This document shows, piece by piece, positions 21,563 to 29,532 of a DNA stretch of 64,000 nt. A program made the position numbers and the translations under genes. The DNA is from Cellulomonas telluris (GTDB taxonomy: Bacteria > Actinomycetota > Actinomycetes > Actinomycetales > Cellulomonadaceae): assembly GCF_004886325.1 (NCBI RefSeq), contig NZ_QXFN01000002.1, positions 186,001 to 250,000 on the forward strand, read 5' to 3'. How positions within the stretch are numbered: the first letter of the stretch is position 1; every line of letters begins with the position of its first letter. The notes under the pieces are model-generated. The model did not search any database. It was not told the origin of the DNA and saw only the letters and a program-made list of their open reading frames with translations.

Positions 21563-22141
21563 TCAGCGCGGTGCGGCCGGCGGGTCCCACGGGTTCGCCG
21601 GCGGCTGCGCCTCGGCCGCGCCGGGCGCCGAGGGGATCTCCGGCGACGGGGTGGCGGACTGCTGCTCGCCGGCGGGGGCGCCGTACGCGGGGGCGCCGTA
21701 GGCGGGCGCGTCCTGCACGGGGACGCCGTACGCCGGTGCGGCGCCGACGGGCGCGCCGTACGCGGGGGCCGCCGGGGTGGGGGCGCCGTACGCGGGGGCG
21801 CCGTAGCCGGTGACGGGAGCGGCCGCGCCGTACCCGGCGGCACCGTACGCGTACGGGTCGCTGCCGCCGGGCGCGAGGCCCGCGCGCGCCTCGAGCTCGC
21901 GCACGCGACGCTCGATCGGCCACTCCGTGAAGGCGAACATGATGAGGAAGACGAGGTTCGCGACCGGCACCAGGACGAGCAGGCCGTGCCAGAGCGTCCA
22001 GCCGGCCTTCCGGGCGACGCGCATGTAGAGGTACACGCCGAACGCGATCGCGGCGAGGTAGAGCAGGCCCAGGAAGATCATCCCGACGACGGCGCCGGTG
22101 GCGGCGCCGGAGTCGTAGGAGTCGTACGAGGCGAGGAGCAC
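21563..22141 (-). CDS. Membrane protein with Tyr-Gly-Ala-Pro repeats
   Basis: 192 aa from the ATG at 22141. Two transmembrane helices (~15-40 and ~50-75) joined by a short RVARKAGWTLWHG loop, then ERRVRELEARAG and a ~110-residue tail of about ten AYGAP/AYGVP-type repeats. No enzymatic motif. The two-helix head resembles small actinobacterial envelope proteins, and the Tyr/Pro repeats suggest a flexible or self-associating cytoplasmic tail. It lies 41 bp downstream of the EAL-HDOD gene on the same strand and may be co-transcribed with it from a flagellar-type promoter. Confidence 0.65.
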   Translation of the reverse strand: MLLASYDSYDSGAATGAVVGMIFLGLLYLAAIAFGVYLYMRVARKAGWTLWHGLLVLVPVANLVFLIMFAFTEWPIERRVRELEARAGLAPGGSDPYAYGAAGYGAAAPVTGYGAPAYGAPTPAAPAYGAPVGAAPAYGVPVQDAPAYGAPAYGAPAGEQQSATPSPEIPSAPGAAEAQPPANPWDPPAAPR

Positions 22142-22182
22142 AGGGGCCTCCGGAGGCAGAGCGGGGACGGTGCGGCCGCCGC

Positions 22183-23391
22183 TCAGGCGGCCGCGGCGAG
22201 GTTACTGGCCAGCGCGAGTGCGCGCGGCACCGCGTCCAGGTAGGCGTGGGCGACCTCGTACTCGTCGAGACCGGTCGCGCGCACGCCGTCCGCGTCGTTC
22301 GCCTCGTGCGCGAGCACTGCGGCGAGCACCGGGCCGTAGCGTCCGGTGCGGTGCAGGAGGGCGTCCGCGACGTCCGACGACACGCCCGTGTCCGCCACGA
22401 CGTTGGCCGCCGGCACCCGCAGGTAGGACGACACCGCGGACAGCAGGCCGACCGTGTACCCGACGTCGTCGCCGGCGAGCCCGCCGCACGCGGACGCGCG
22501 GGTGAGCAGGTACCACAGCGCCTCCATCGAGGCCGGCGTCGCGCCGACGAGGGACGCCGTGGCCAGCGCGCCGAGGTGGCGCGGACCCAGCAGGACGACG
22601 GCCTGGCGCACCGAGTCGACCTTGTTGCGCACGCCCATCGCGGAGGAGTTGACCAGGTGCAGCACCCGCACGGTGAGCACCGGGTCGGTCTGGACGACCC
22701 GGATCACCTCCCGCTGGTCGACCGCGTCCTCCGACAGCAGCCGGAGCAGCTCGAGGCACTGGATCTCGCTGACGCCCCACGCGCGGTCGGCCGCGGTCGG
22801 GCCGTTGTTGAGCACCAGGGGGCCCTGCAGCAGCTCCGCGCCGACGTCGAGGGCGACCTGGACCCGCTCGCGCGTCGTCGCGCGCTCGGCGATGACGACG
22901 GTCCCGGACTGCACGGCACGCGCCACGAGGTCGGCGAGCACCGCCGGGTCGGCGGCGGCGTCGACCTTGACGAGCTGGACGTGCGGCAGCAGCGCGTCCT
23001 GCTCGGGCGAGGCGGTGTAGTCGGCGAGGGCCACCCGCACGTCGGCCTCGGCGAGGGCGCCGAGGCGCGCGCGCACGTCCGCCTCGGCCACGAGCGTGGG
23101 CGGGAGCTCCAGCGTCAGGCCGTGCGGGGCGCCGAGGAACGGCGTCGGGTCGGCGAGGAGGCGGCGGGTCGCGCGCACCACGAGCGGGCGCGTCCCGGCG
23201 ACGAGGTCGGGGTCGATGAGGGAGTAGGCGGCGTCGACCAGGTGCTCGGCCGACGCCTCGGGCAGCGGCACGCCGTCCGGCCCCAGGACGCGTCCCCGCA
23301 CGGCGTAGGCGAACACGCTGCGGTCGGGGTGCACGATCGGCTGGCGGTGGATGCTCGCCCCGGCACGCGCGGTCGAGGTCGTCTCCGGCAC
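22183..23391 (-). CDS. EAL-HDOD signalling protein with a degenerate EAL domain
   Basis: 402 aa from the GTG at 23391, with GGGGAGGAC just upstream. N-terminal EAL-like domain (~15-195): begins IHRQPIV, but the signature EAL is replaced (FAYAVRGRV), and the DDFG-type metal site is LADYTAS, so c-di-GMP hydrolysis is unlikely. C-terminal HDOD domain (~210-380): LLRLLSEDAVDQREVIRVV, then VLHLVNSSAMG. This YuxH/CdgJ-like architecture is linked to motility and c-di-GMP signalling in other bacteria. A promoter of the flagellar type lies 31 bp upstream, tying it to the motility regulon. Confidence 0.88.
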   Translation of the reverse strand: MPETTSTARAGASIHRQPIVHPDRSVFAYAVRGRVLGPDGVPLPEASAEHLVDAAYSLIDPDLVAGTRPLVVRATRRLLADPTPFLGAPHGLTLELPPTLVAEADVRARLGALAEADVRVALADYTASPEQDALLPHVQLVKVDAAADPAVLADLVARAVQSGTVVIAERATTRERVQVALDVGAELLQGPLVLNNGPTAADRAWGVSEIQCLELLRLLSEDAVDQREVIRVVQTDPVLTVRVLHLVNSSAMGVRNKVDSVRQAVVLLGPRHLGALATASLVGATPASMEALWYLLTRASACGGLAGDDVGYTVGLLSAVSSYLRVPAANVVADTGVSSDVADALLHRTGRYGPVLAAVLAHEANDADGVRATGLDEYEVAHAYLDAVPRALALASNLAAAA

Positions 23392-23421
23392 AAAGTCCTC
23401 CCCAGGTGTGGTTCCGCCACC

Positions 23422-23448
23422 CCATCGGCCGCGGCGCCGCGTACCTGA
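23422..23448 (-). promoter_or_regulatory. FliA-type promoter of the EAL-HDOD gene
   Basis: Minus strand: TCAG-N15-GCCGATGG (-35 at 23448-23445, -10 at 23429-23422). Spacing and sequence are identical in type to seven other sites in the motility island. The predicted transcript starts ~25 nt before the GTG start. Confidence 0.75.
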
Positions 23449-23492
23449 GTGCTAGCACCCACCCGCGCGCGGACGGGTGCCGGCGCGGACGG

Positions 23493-23933
23493 TCAGCCGA
23501 GCGGTGCGCGCAGGGGGAGGTCGGCGTCGAGGACGACCTGACGGGCCCAGCCGCGGTGCGGCTCGACGACGACCGGCGCCAGCAGGTTCACCGAGTGGTG
23601 GGTGCGGTCGTCGTCGGCGGGGTGGACCACGGCGAGGAGCACGGGGTGGGCGCCGTCGGCCTGCGGGTCGAGCGTCCGCACGACGTCGTCGTCCAGCGCC
23701 GGGTCGTAGTCCGCGAAGAAGACGTGCGGCGCGACGACGAACAGCCGGACGGGACGCGGGCCCTGCGGCGTGCTGCGCAGCGCGAACAGCACGCCCTCGT
23801 CGTCGAGGGCCTCGAGCGCGAACTCCGAGTGGCCCGGCAGGCCGGGGAGCTCGGCGACGAGCCGGAGCGTGGACGGGACGTCGCGCGGCCCGTCGGGGGT
23901 GCTGACCGCGACGCGGGAGACGACGGCGGTCAT
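23493..23933 (-). CDS. fliW: Flagellar assembly factor FliW
   Basis: 146 aa from the ATG at 23933, overlapping the flgL stop by 4 bp. In Bacillus FliW binds flagellin and, when free, antagonises CsrA, linking flagellin translation to assembly. The FliW signature is visible as LPGLPGHSEFALEAL, then VVAPHVFFADYDPALDDDVV, with LLAVVHPADDD and SVNLLAPVVVEPHRG. Last gene of the flgN-flgK-flgL-fliW operon. csrA is present at 53192, so the partner switch is complete in this window. Confidence 0.9.
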   Translation of the reverse strand: MTAVVSRVAVSTPDGPRDVPSTLRLVAELPGLPGHSEFALEALDDEGVLFALRSTPQGPRPVRLFVVAPHVFFADYDPALDDDVVRTLDPQADGAHPVLLAVVHPADDDRTHHSVNLLAPVVVEPHRGWARQVVLDADLPLRAPLG

Positions 23934-24817
23934 CGCAGGAAGTCCAGGAGCGTGGGCTGCAGGACCTTCGCGGTGGCGGCGAGGGCGCCCTGGTAGGCCA
24001 CCTCCTGCGCCTGCAGGTCGAGCACGGCCTGCGCGAGGTCCACGTCCTCGATCGCGGAGAGCTGGCTCGCGAGCGTGACCTTCTCGTCCGCGAGGCCGGC
24101 GGTCGCGCTCTTCACCTGGTTGTGCCGGGCGCCGACCGACGCGACCTCGCGGAGCATGGCCGACATGCGGGCGTCGATCCCGTCGATGCCGGCGGAGAGG
24201 TCGCCGCCGGCCCGGATCGTCGCCGCCAGGTCGTCGAGGAGCGCGAACGCCGAGCCGGCGCCGGTGCCGAACACGGCGGCCCCGTCGGAGTCCACGCGGA
24301 CGGCCGTCTCGGGCCCGACCTGACGCGTGACCGCCGCGCCGGTCGCACCGCCGTGCGCGTACGCCGGGGCGGGGCCGAAGGCGGGGCCGGACGCCGTCCC
24401 GGCGAAGACGGACCGGCCGGCGTACTGCGTGTTCGCCTGCCCGCGCAGCTGCACGCCGAGCGCCTCCATCTCCGCCGCGAGGGCCTCGCGGGACTCGGCG
24501 CCCATCGCGCCCGAGCCGGCGCGCACCGCGAGGTCGCGGGCCTTGCGGACGATCGCGAGGGACTCCTGCAGCGCGCTGTCGACCGTGGTGAGCCACGCGT
24601 CGCCGTCGGTCGCGTTGCGCTGGTGCTGCACGTTGGCCCGCTGGTCCGCCCGCAGGCGCAGCAGGTCGGCGGCGCCCGCGGGGTCGTCGGAGGGGACCGT
24701 GATCTTGGTGCCCGCCGACATGCGGGCCTGGAGCTCCGCGCTGCGCTGGAGGTTCGCCTGCAGGTTCGCGAGGGTCGAGCGCTGGACGGTCTGGTGGGTG
24801 ACGCGGCCGATGGTCAT
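23930..24817 (-). CDS. flgL: Flagellar hook-filament junction protein FlgL (HAP3)
   Basis: 295 aa from the ATG at 24817. A GTG at 24826 overlapping the flgK stop (GTGA) is an equally coupled alternative. The N-terminus MTIGRVTHQTVQRSTLANLQ and the C-terminal coiled coil ending QGALAATAKVLQPTLLDFL are the flagellin-like D0 helices that join filament to hook. KITVPSDDPAGAADLLRLR is the conserved flagellin-type segment. Second structural gene of the leftward flgN operon. Confidence 0.92.
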   Translation of the reverse strand: MTIGRVTHQTVQRSTLANLQANLQRSAELQARMSAGTKITVPSDDPAGAADLLRLRADQRANVQHQRNATDGDAWLTTVDSALQESLAIVRKARDLAVRAGSGAMGAESREALAAEMEALGVQLRGQANTQYAGRSVFAGTASGPAFGPAPAYAHGGATGAAVTRQVGPETAVRVDSDGAAVFGTGAGSAFALLDDLAATIRAGGDLSAGIDGIDARMSAMLREVASVGARHNQVKSATAGLADEKVTLASQLSAIEDVDLAQAVLDLQAQEVAYQGALAATAKVLQPTLLDFLR

Positions 24818-24822
24818 CGTCG

Positions 24823-26247
24823 TCACCGCCCCACGACGCCGGTGCGGTTGATCAGGGTGTCGAGCATCTCGTCGATCGCGGTGAGCACGCGGGCCGCGCC
24901 CTCGTACGCACGCTGGTACGCGAGCATGTTCACGGTCTCCTCGTCGACGTCGACGCTCGCGTTCGCGAGCTGCTGCTGCTCGGCCGTGGTGAGCGCGACG
25001 GCGGCCACCTGGGCCCGGGACGTCGCGCTGGCGGTGCGCACCCCGATGTCGGTGACGGTCCGGCGCCACAGGGCGTCCGGCCCGGCGGCGTCCGCCCCCA
25101 GCCGCGCGATCGCCGCGGCCACCGAGCCGTCGTAGGCACCGAGGTCCGGGCCGGCGGCGGCGATCTCGGCGACGTCCGTCACGGCGACGCGCAGCCCGAG
25201 CGCGAGGGGCTGCCCCGGCTCGAAGCGGAAGAAATCCCCGCCCGGGTCCCCGTCGCGGGTGCGTCCCGTGCGGTGCAGCTCGTTGACCTGGTCCGCGATC
25301 GTGCGGGCCAGCTCGTCGTAGCCGGCCGCGGCCTCGGTGAGCAGGCCGCCGTTGCCGCCGGCGGGCGGGGCCAGGACGGTCAGCAGGCCCGCGACGCGCC
25401 CGTCGGCGAGCCCGACGGGCTGGTCCGGCTTGGCGGCCCAGACGACCGACACCGGCTGCCCGCTCGTGGCGGCCGAGAACGCGCTCGCGCCGCGGACCTC
25501 GAGCGCGGCGACCTTGTCGCCGCGCACGAGGGCGTTGCCGCCGACGAACAGGTCGACCTGGCCGTCCTCGCGCACGCGGGCCGTGGCGCCGACCAGGCCC
25601 GCGAGCTCGGTGACGAGCTGGTCGCGCTGGTCGGCGAGCTCGTGCGCCTGGGCGCCGGAGTTCGTGATGGCGAGGATGCGCTCGTTGAGGTCGGCGACCT
25701 GGGCGGCGGCGACGTTGGTGCGCTCGACCTGCGCGGTCACCTCGGTGCGCGCCTGCTCCCACTGCGTGCCGGCGGCGGAGTACAGCGTGTGCAGGCGGTC
25801 CGTGACGGCGACGGCCCGCTCGAGCAGCACGGCGCGGGCGGCGTCCTGGTCGCTGGAGTTCGCGACGTCGGACCAGCCGGCCCACAGGTCGGACAGCTGC
25901 GCGGCGAGGGCCGTCTTGGCGGGTTCGCCGATGCCCTTCTCCAGCCGTGCGTGCGCGTCCGCGACCACGTCGAGGCGGCCCGCCCCGGCGGCCGCGGTGC
26001 GCACGCGGTTGTCGAGGAAGACGTCCCCGAGGCGCTGGACGCCCGACGCGGTGGTGCCCAGGCCGATCCCGTCCGACGTCGAGAACATCGACGGGACCGT
26101 GGAGGCGGGCAGCGACGACAGCACGGCGCGCTGGCGTGTGTAGCCGACGGTGTTGGCGTTCGCGACGTTGTTGGCGGAGACGTCGAGGGCGACGCGCTGC
26201 GCGATCAGCGAGCTGAGCGCGGTGCCGAGGCCGGAGAAGGTGCTCAT
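24823..26247 (-). CDS. flgK: Flagellar hook-associated protein FlgK (HAP1)
   Basis: 474 aa from the ATG at 26247. N-terminal rod/hook signature SSLIAQRVALDVSANNVANA then NTVGYTRQRAVLSS; C-terminal helix DEETVNMLAYQRAYEGAARV then LTAIDEMLDTLINRTG. It forms the first junction ring between hook and filament and is exported by the flagellar type III system. Size is typical for Gram-positive FlgK. It lies between the FlgN-type chaperone gene (14 bp upstream) and flgL. Confidence 0.93.
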   Translation of the reverse strand: MSTFSGLGTALSSLIAQRVALDVSANNVANANTVGYTRQRAVLSSLPASTVPSMFSTSDGIGLGTTASGVQRLGDVFLDNRVRTAAAGAGRLDVVADAHARLEKGIGEPAKTALAAQLSDLWAGWSDVANSSDQDAARAVLLERAVAVTDRLHTLYSAAGTQWEQARTEVTAQVERTNVAAAQVADLNERILAITNSGAQAHELADQRDQLVTELAGLVGATARVREDGQVDLFVGGNALVRGDKVAALEVRGASAFSAATSGQPVSVVWAAKPDQPVGLADGRVAGLLTVLAPPAGGNGGLLTEAAAGYDELARTIADQVNELHRTGRTRDGDPGGDFFRFEPGQPLALGLRVAVTDVAEIAAAGPDLGAYDGSVAAAIARLGADAAGPDALWRRTVTDIGVRTASATSRAQVAAVALTTAEQQQLANASVDVDEETVNMLAYQRAYEGAARVLTAIDEMLDTLINRTGVVGR

Positions 26248-26261
26248 GCGTGCGGGGTCCC

Positions 26262-26756
26262 TCAGATCGACCGGTCGAGGAGCTGGGCGGAACGGGCCTC
26301 GCTGGCGCGCTGGCCCTGGCCGTCGTACGTGTCGACGGTGTCCTGCAGGGACAGCAGGGTCTCCTGCGCGGCCCGGTGCGAGACGGCGAGCAGCTCGCGG
26401 TTGCCGTCGGCGAGGGCGGAGATCTCGGACGTGAGCCCGGCGAAGGCGTCGCGGTGCGCGCGCATGATCTCGTCCCACGGGGTGGGGGCGCTCTCGGCGA
26501 GCATCGCGAGGCTGGCGCCGGGCTCGAGACCGAGCTCCGCGGCGGCGGCGTCCACCTCGACGGCGCGGCCGACCTCGGCCGTGCGGATCTCGTCGAGCAC
26601 GGACTCCACCTCGCGGGTCGCGTGGCCGAGCCAGCGCGTGCGGCCGGCGGTGAGGACGAGCTGCTCCTCCTCCAGCTTGAAGAGCAGGAGCTCGAGCAGG
26701 TGCCGCTCGCGCCAGAGCACCTCCGAGAGGCGCTCGAGGGCGGGGCTGCGCGTCAC
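26262..26756 (-). CDS. flgN: FlgN-family export chaperone
   Basis: 164 aa from the GTG at 26756, with a strong GGAGGTGA upstream. Almost entirely helical: the N-terminal LSEVLWRERHLLELLLFKLE and the long C-terminal helix are typical of FlgN, which escorts FlgK and FlgL to the export gate. Position as the first gene before flgK-flgL supports this, since sequence similarity in the family is low. A FliA-type promoter lies 50 bp upstream. Confidence 0.8.
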   Translation of the reverse strand: MTRSPALERLSEVLWRERHLLELLLFKLEEEQLVLTAGRTRWLGHATREVESVLDEIRTAEVGRAVEVDAAAAELGLEPGASLAMLAESAPTPWDEIMRAHRDAFAGLTSEISALADGNRELLAVSHRAAQETLLSLQDTVDTYDGQGQRASEARSAQLLDRSI

Positions 26757-26806
26757 AGTGTCACCTCCGTGCCGGATCGGTCCGCCGTGTCCGGCGTCCG
26801 CACGCC

Positions 26807-26833
26807 CTATCGGCCGCGGTGCGTCGCACGTGA
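26807..26833 (-). promoter_or_regulatory. FliA-type promoter of flgN-flgK-flgL-fliW
   Basis: Minus strand: TCAC (26833-26830), N15, GCCGATAG (26814-26807). The -10 differs from the other sites only in its seventh base. Confidence 0.75.
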
Positions 26834-26947
26834 TGCGTCTGGGGGGACTTTTCGTGCGGGGTGCCGGCGTGGGCCTGTGCGCCCTCGCCGGACGGTCCCC
26901 GACCGGCCGCTGCGCCTGCGGATCGTCCGTGCACCCGTGGTCCTGAG

Positions 26948-26963
26948 TGTGATCTGCGTCACA
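26948..26963. promoter_or_regulatory. CRP/GlxR-type palindrome upstream of the flagellar sigma gene
   Basis: TGTGA-TCTGCG-TCACA is a perfect match to the TGTGA-N6-TCACA box bound by CRP-family regulators (E. coli CRP, corynebacterial GlxR, mycobacterial CRP). It lies ~150 bp before the sigma start and ~190 bp from the divergent flgN start. The rest of this 354-bp intergenic region holds the flgN promoter; no clear core promoter for the sigma gene is recognised. Confidence 0.65.
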
Positions 26964-27110
26964 ACGCCGCCCGGCGGACGGGGTCCGCTCGTCACCAACC
27001 GACGCATCGGTCCGGTTTGCCGCCGCCCGAGGTGTGGCGGTCGGACCGGTTCGAATCGTTTCGGTCCCATTCCGCTGTGGTCGCGTTCCCACTTCAAGGT
27101 CGCCGTCCAG

Positions 27111-27992
27111 GTGACCGACGCGGCCTGTGTGAGCGCGAACACGATCGACGAGCTGGTCCGGGAGCACCTGCCGCTCGTCGGCTACAACGTCAACGAGATG
27201 CTGCACCGCGTGCCGCCCAGCGTGTCGCGCGACGAGCTGACCTCGGCGGGGTCGCTCGCACTGGTGCTGGCGGCGAGGGCCTACGACCCGTCGACCAACG
27301 TGCCGTTCGCCCGGTACGCGTCCCTGCGCATCAAGGGCGCGCTGATCGACGAGCTGCGGTCCATGGACTGGGCGAGCCGGGGCGCCCGCCGGCGCGGCCG
27401 CGAGCTCGCGACCGCCGTCGAGCAGCTGCGCAGCGCGCTCGGCCGCACGCCGACGCGTGAGGAGACGGCCGCCGCCATGGGCGTCGACGTCGCCGCCGTC
27501 GACGCGGCCCGGGCCGACGCCGAGCGCCGTGTGCTGTCGCTCGACCTGCCCGAGGGCAACGTCGCCGACACCGTGCGCGACGAGTCCGACGGCCCCGAGG
27601 ACGCCCTGCTCGCCGCCGAGCGCGTGCACTGGCTGCGCGCCGCGGTCGCCGAGCTGCCGGACCGGCTGCGCGCCGTCGTCGTCGGCCTCTACCTCGAGGA
27701 CCGCAGCGTCGCCGAGGTCGCCGCCGACCTCGGCGTCACCCAGTCCCGCGTCAGCCAGCTGCGCACCGAGGCGCTCGCGCTCATGCGCGACGGCCTCAAC
27801 ACCGCGTTCGAGCCGGGCCTCGTCGCGGCCGCGGAGCGCCCGCAGGGCGTGGCCGCCCGCCGCCGGCAGGGCTACTTCGCCGCCATCGCCGCGCGGGCCG
27901 CCCTCGCGCCGGCCGTCCGCATCGACACCCGCGTCGACGTGGTGCCCACCCAGCGCGAGCCCCTCGGGCAGAAGACCGACCTGGTCGGCTGA
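27111..27992 (+). CDS. fliA: Flagellar sigma factor, FliA/SigD/WhiG family
   Basis: 293 aa from the GTG at 27111; a second in-frame GTG at 27129 gives 287 aa, and neither has a strong ribosome binding site. Region 2: FARYASLRIKGALIDELRSM then [14 protein letters not shown], diagnostic of FliA. Region 3: LGRTPTREETAAAMGVD. Region 4: LPDRLRAVVVGLYLEDRSVA then VTQSRVSQLRTEALALMRDG. A ~60-residue C-terminal extension follows region 4. It should direct RNA polymerase to the TCA(C/G)-N15-G(C/T)CGAT promoters found across the window. No flgM-like anti-sigma gene is adjacent. Confidence 0.92.
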   Translation: MTDAACVSANTIDELVREHLPLVGYNVNEMLHRVPPSVSRDELTSAGSLALVLAARAYDPSTNVPFARYASLRIKGALIDELRSMDWASRGARRRGRELATAVEQLRSALGRTPTREETAAAMGVDVAAVDAARADAERRVLSLDLPEGNVADTVRDESDGPEDALLAAERVHWLRAAVAELPDRLRAVVVGLYLEDRSVAEVAADLGVTQSRVSQLRTEALALMRDGLNTAFEPGLVAAAERPQGVAARRRQGYFAAIAARAALAPAVRIDTRVDVVPTQREPLGQKTDLVG

Positions 27993-28058
27993 CGGCACCA
28001 CCGGCCGCACCACCCGCCGCACCCCCCGCAGCACCACCCGCCAAGTCCGCCGCCTCCG

Positions 28059-28114
28059 CGCCGAGTCCGCCGCCTGCACGCGTCGGACCCGGCACCGGAG
28101 CGGCGGACTCGGCG
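28059..28114 (+). terminator. Perfect 15-bp inverted repeat after the sigma gene
   Basis: Arms CGCCGAGTCCGCCGC (28059-28073) and GCGGCGGACTCGGCG (28100-28114) around a 26-nt loop. A direct partial copy of the left arm (AGTCCGCCGCC) lies 20 bp upstream. Probably terminates the sigma transcript. Nothing else is recognised in 27993-28208. Confidence 0.6.
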
Positions 28115-28208
28115 TCGTTCGTTCGTGCGTGGGCGCGTCCCGGCGGGCGGGGGAGGGGCGGGCCGCGACCGGGAGCAGGGCGGCCGAGGAAAAAGTTCTG
28201 CGGAGTCC

Positions 28209-28235
28209 TCAGGCCGGCCGCCGACGGGTCGATGG
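28209..28235 (+). promoter_or_regulatory. FliA-type promoter of the flagellin gene
   Basis: TCAG (28209-28212), N15, GTCGATGG (28228-28235). The expected transcription start is around 28242, giving a ~50-nt leader. Confidence 0.78.
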
Positions 28236-28244
28236 GGGTGACGT

Positions 28245-28282
28245 GCCCACGGATGGGCTGTCCTGACCCGACTCAAGGAGGA
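28245..28282 (+). promoter_or_regulatory. Putative two-site CsrA-binding leader of flagellin mRNA
   Basis: A hairpin GCCC-ACGGAT-GGGC (28245-28258) sits at the predicted 5' end of the mRNA, and the Shine-Dalgarno AAGGAGGA (28275-28282) supplies GGA motifs 24-27 nt downstream. One upstream site plus one over the ribosome binding site is the geometry of CsrA control of hag in Bacillus. The function is inferred. Confidence 0.55.
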
Positions 28283-28290
28283 AGAGAACC

Positions 28291-29490
28291 ATGGGTCTCT
28301 CGATCAACACCAACCTCGCGGCGATGAACTCGTACCGCAACCTCTCGGCGACGCAGGGCGACCTGTCGTCCTCGCTCGAGAAGCTGTCGTCGGGTCTGCG
28401 GATCAACCGTGCGGCCGACGACGCGGCCGGTCTGGCCATCTCCGAGGGCCTGCGCGCCCAGATCGGTGGCACCAAGCAGGCCGTCCGCAACGCCCAGGAC
28501 GGCATCTCCGTCGTCCAGACGGCGGAGGGTGCGCTCACCGAGACGCACTCGATCCTGCAGCGCATGCGCACGCTCGCGGTGCAGGCGTCGAACGACGGCG
28601 GTCTGTCCACGGACGCCAAGAGCAACATCCAGGACGAGATGGACCAGCTCAAGACGGAGCTGACCCGTATCGCCGACACCACGCAGTTCAACGGCGCCAA
28701 GCTGCTGGACGGCAACTACAACGGCACGTTCCAGGTCGGCGCGAACAACTCGTCCTCGGACCAGATCGCCGTCAACCTGGTGCGGCCCAACGGCATGAGC
28801 GCTCAGGGTCTGAACGTCGACGGTGTCGACGTCACCGCCGCAGCGAGCAACGCCACGACTGCGGACCTCACCACGGCCGCCGCCGCCGGCGAGGCGGCCG
28901 TGCTGACGGTCGGCACCGGCGACTTCACGGACGCCAACACGACGGACCTCTCCGCGAAGTACGCGGGTCTGAACGGCACGATCTCGATCGGCTCCAAGTC
29001 GCTCGACCTCGCGTCCGTGGACTTCTCGGCGGCGACCGACGAGGACAGCAGCGTGGCGGCGATCCAGGCGAAGGCGGACGAGGTGTTCGGCGCCGGCGCG
29101 GTGACGGTCGCCGCCTCGACGACGGGCCTCACGTTCACCGGTGCGACGCCGGGTGCGACGGCAAGCGCCACGGAGGCTGCCGCTACGGAGCCCAAGTTCA
29201 CGCAGGCGTCGGGTGCGAACGAGGCGATCGACCTCATCAACACGGCCATCACGACGGTGTCGTCGGTCCGCTCGGAGCTCGGTGCCGTGCAGAACCGGTT
29301 CGACCACACCATCAACAACCTCAACGTCGCGGTGGAGAACCTGTCCGCGTCGGAGAGCCGCATCCGTGACACGGACATGGCCGAGGAGATGGTGTCGTTC
29401 ACGCGGGCGCAGATCCTGTCGCAGGCGGGCACGGCGATGCTCGCGCAGGCGAAGTCGCTTCCGCAGTCCGTCCTGCAGCTCCTGCAGTGA
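28291..29490 (+). CDS. fliC: Flagellin
   Basis: 399 aa from the ATG at 28291 with a near-consensus AAGGAGG. D0/D1 N-terminus: GLSINTNLAAMNSYRNLSAT, LRINRAADDAAGLAISEGLR; C-terminus: NNLNVAVENLSASESRIRDT, DMAEEMVSFTRAQILSQAGT, ending SVLQLLQ. The central ~110 residues (~165-310) are a Thr/Ala-rich D2/D3-type insert. It builds the filament after export by the flagellar apparatus; chaperones fliW and fliS are both in the island. The promoter is of FliA type, and the gene is followed by two consecutive hairpins, giving a largely monocistronic transcript. Confidence 0.97.
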   Translation: MGLSINTNLAAMNSYRNLSATQGDLSSSLEKLSSGLRINRAADDAAGLAISEGLRAQIGGTKQAVRNAQDGISVVQTAEGALTETHSILQRMRTLAVQASNDGGLSTDAKSNIQDEMDQLKTELTRIADTTQFNGAKLLDGNYNGTFQVGANNSSSDQIAVNLVRPNGMSAQGLNVDGVDVTAAASNATTADLTTAAAAGEAAVLTVGTGDFTDANTTDLSAKYAGLNGTISIGSKSLDLASVDFSAATDEDSSVAAIQAKADEVFGAGAVTVAASTTGLTFTGATPGATASATEAAATEPKFTQASGANEAIDLINTAITTVSSVRSELGAVQNRFDHTINNLNVAVENLSASESRIRDTDMAEEMVSFTRAQILSQAGTAMLAQAKSLPQSVLQLLQ

Positions 29491-29495
29491 CGTCC

Positions 29496-29517
29496 CCGGT
29501 CACCGTGAGGTGACCGG
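29496..29517 (+). terminator. First hairpin after flagellin
   Basis: CCGGTCACC-GTGA-GGTGACCGG, a perfect 9-bp stem beginning 6 bp after the stop codon. Confidence 0.7.
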
Positions 29518-29532
29518 TACGAAAGCAGCACC

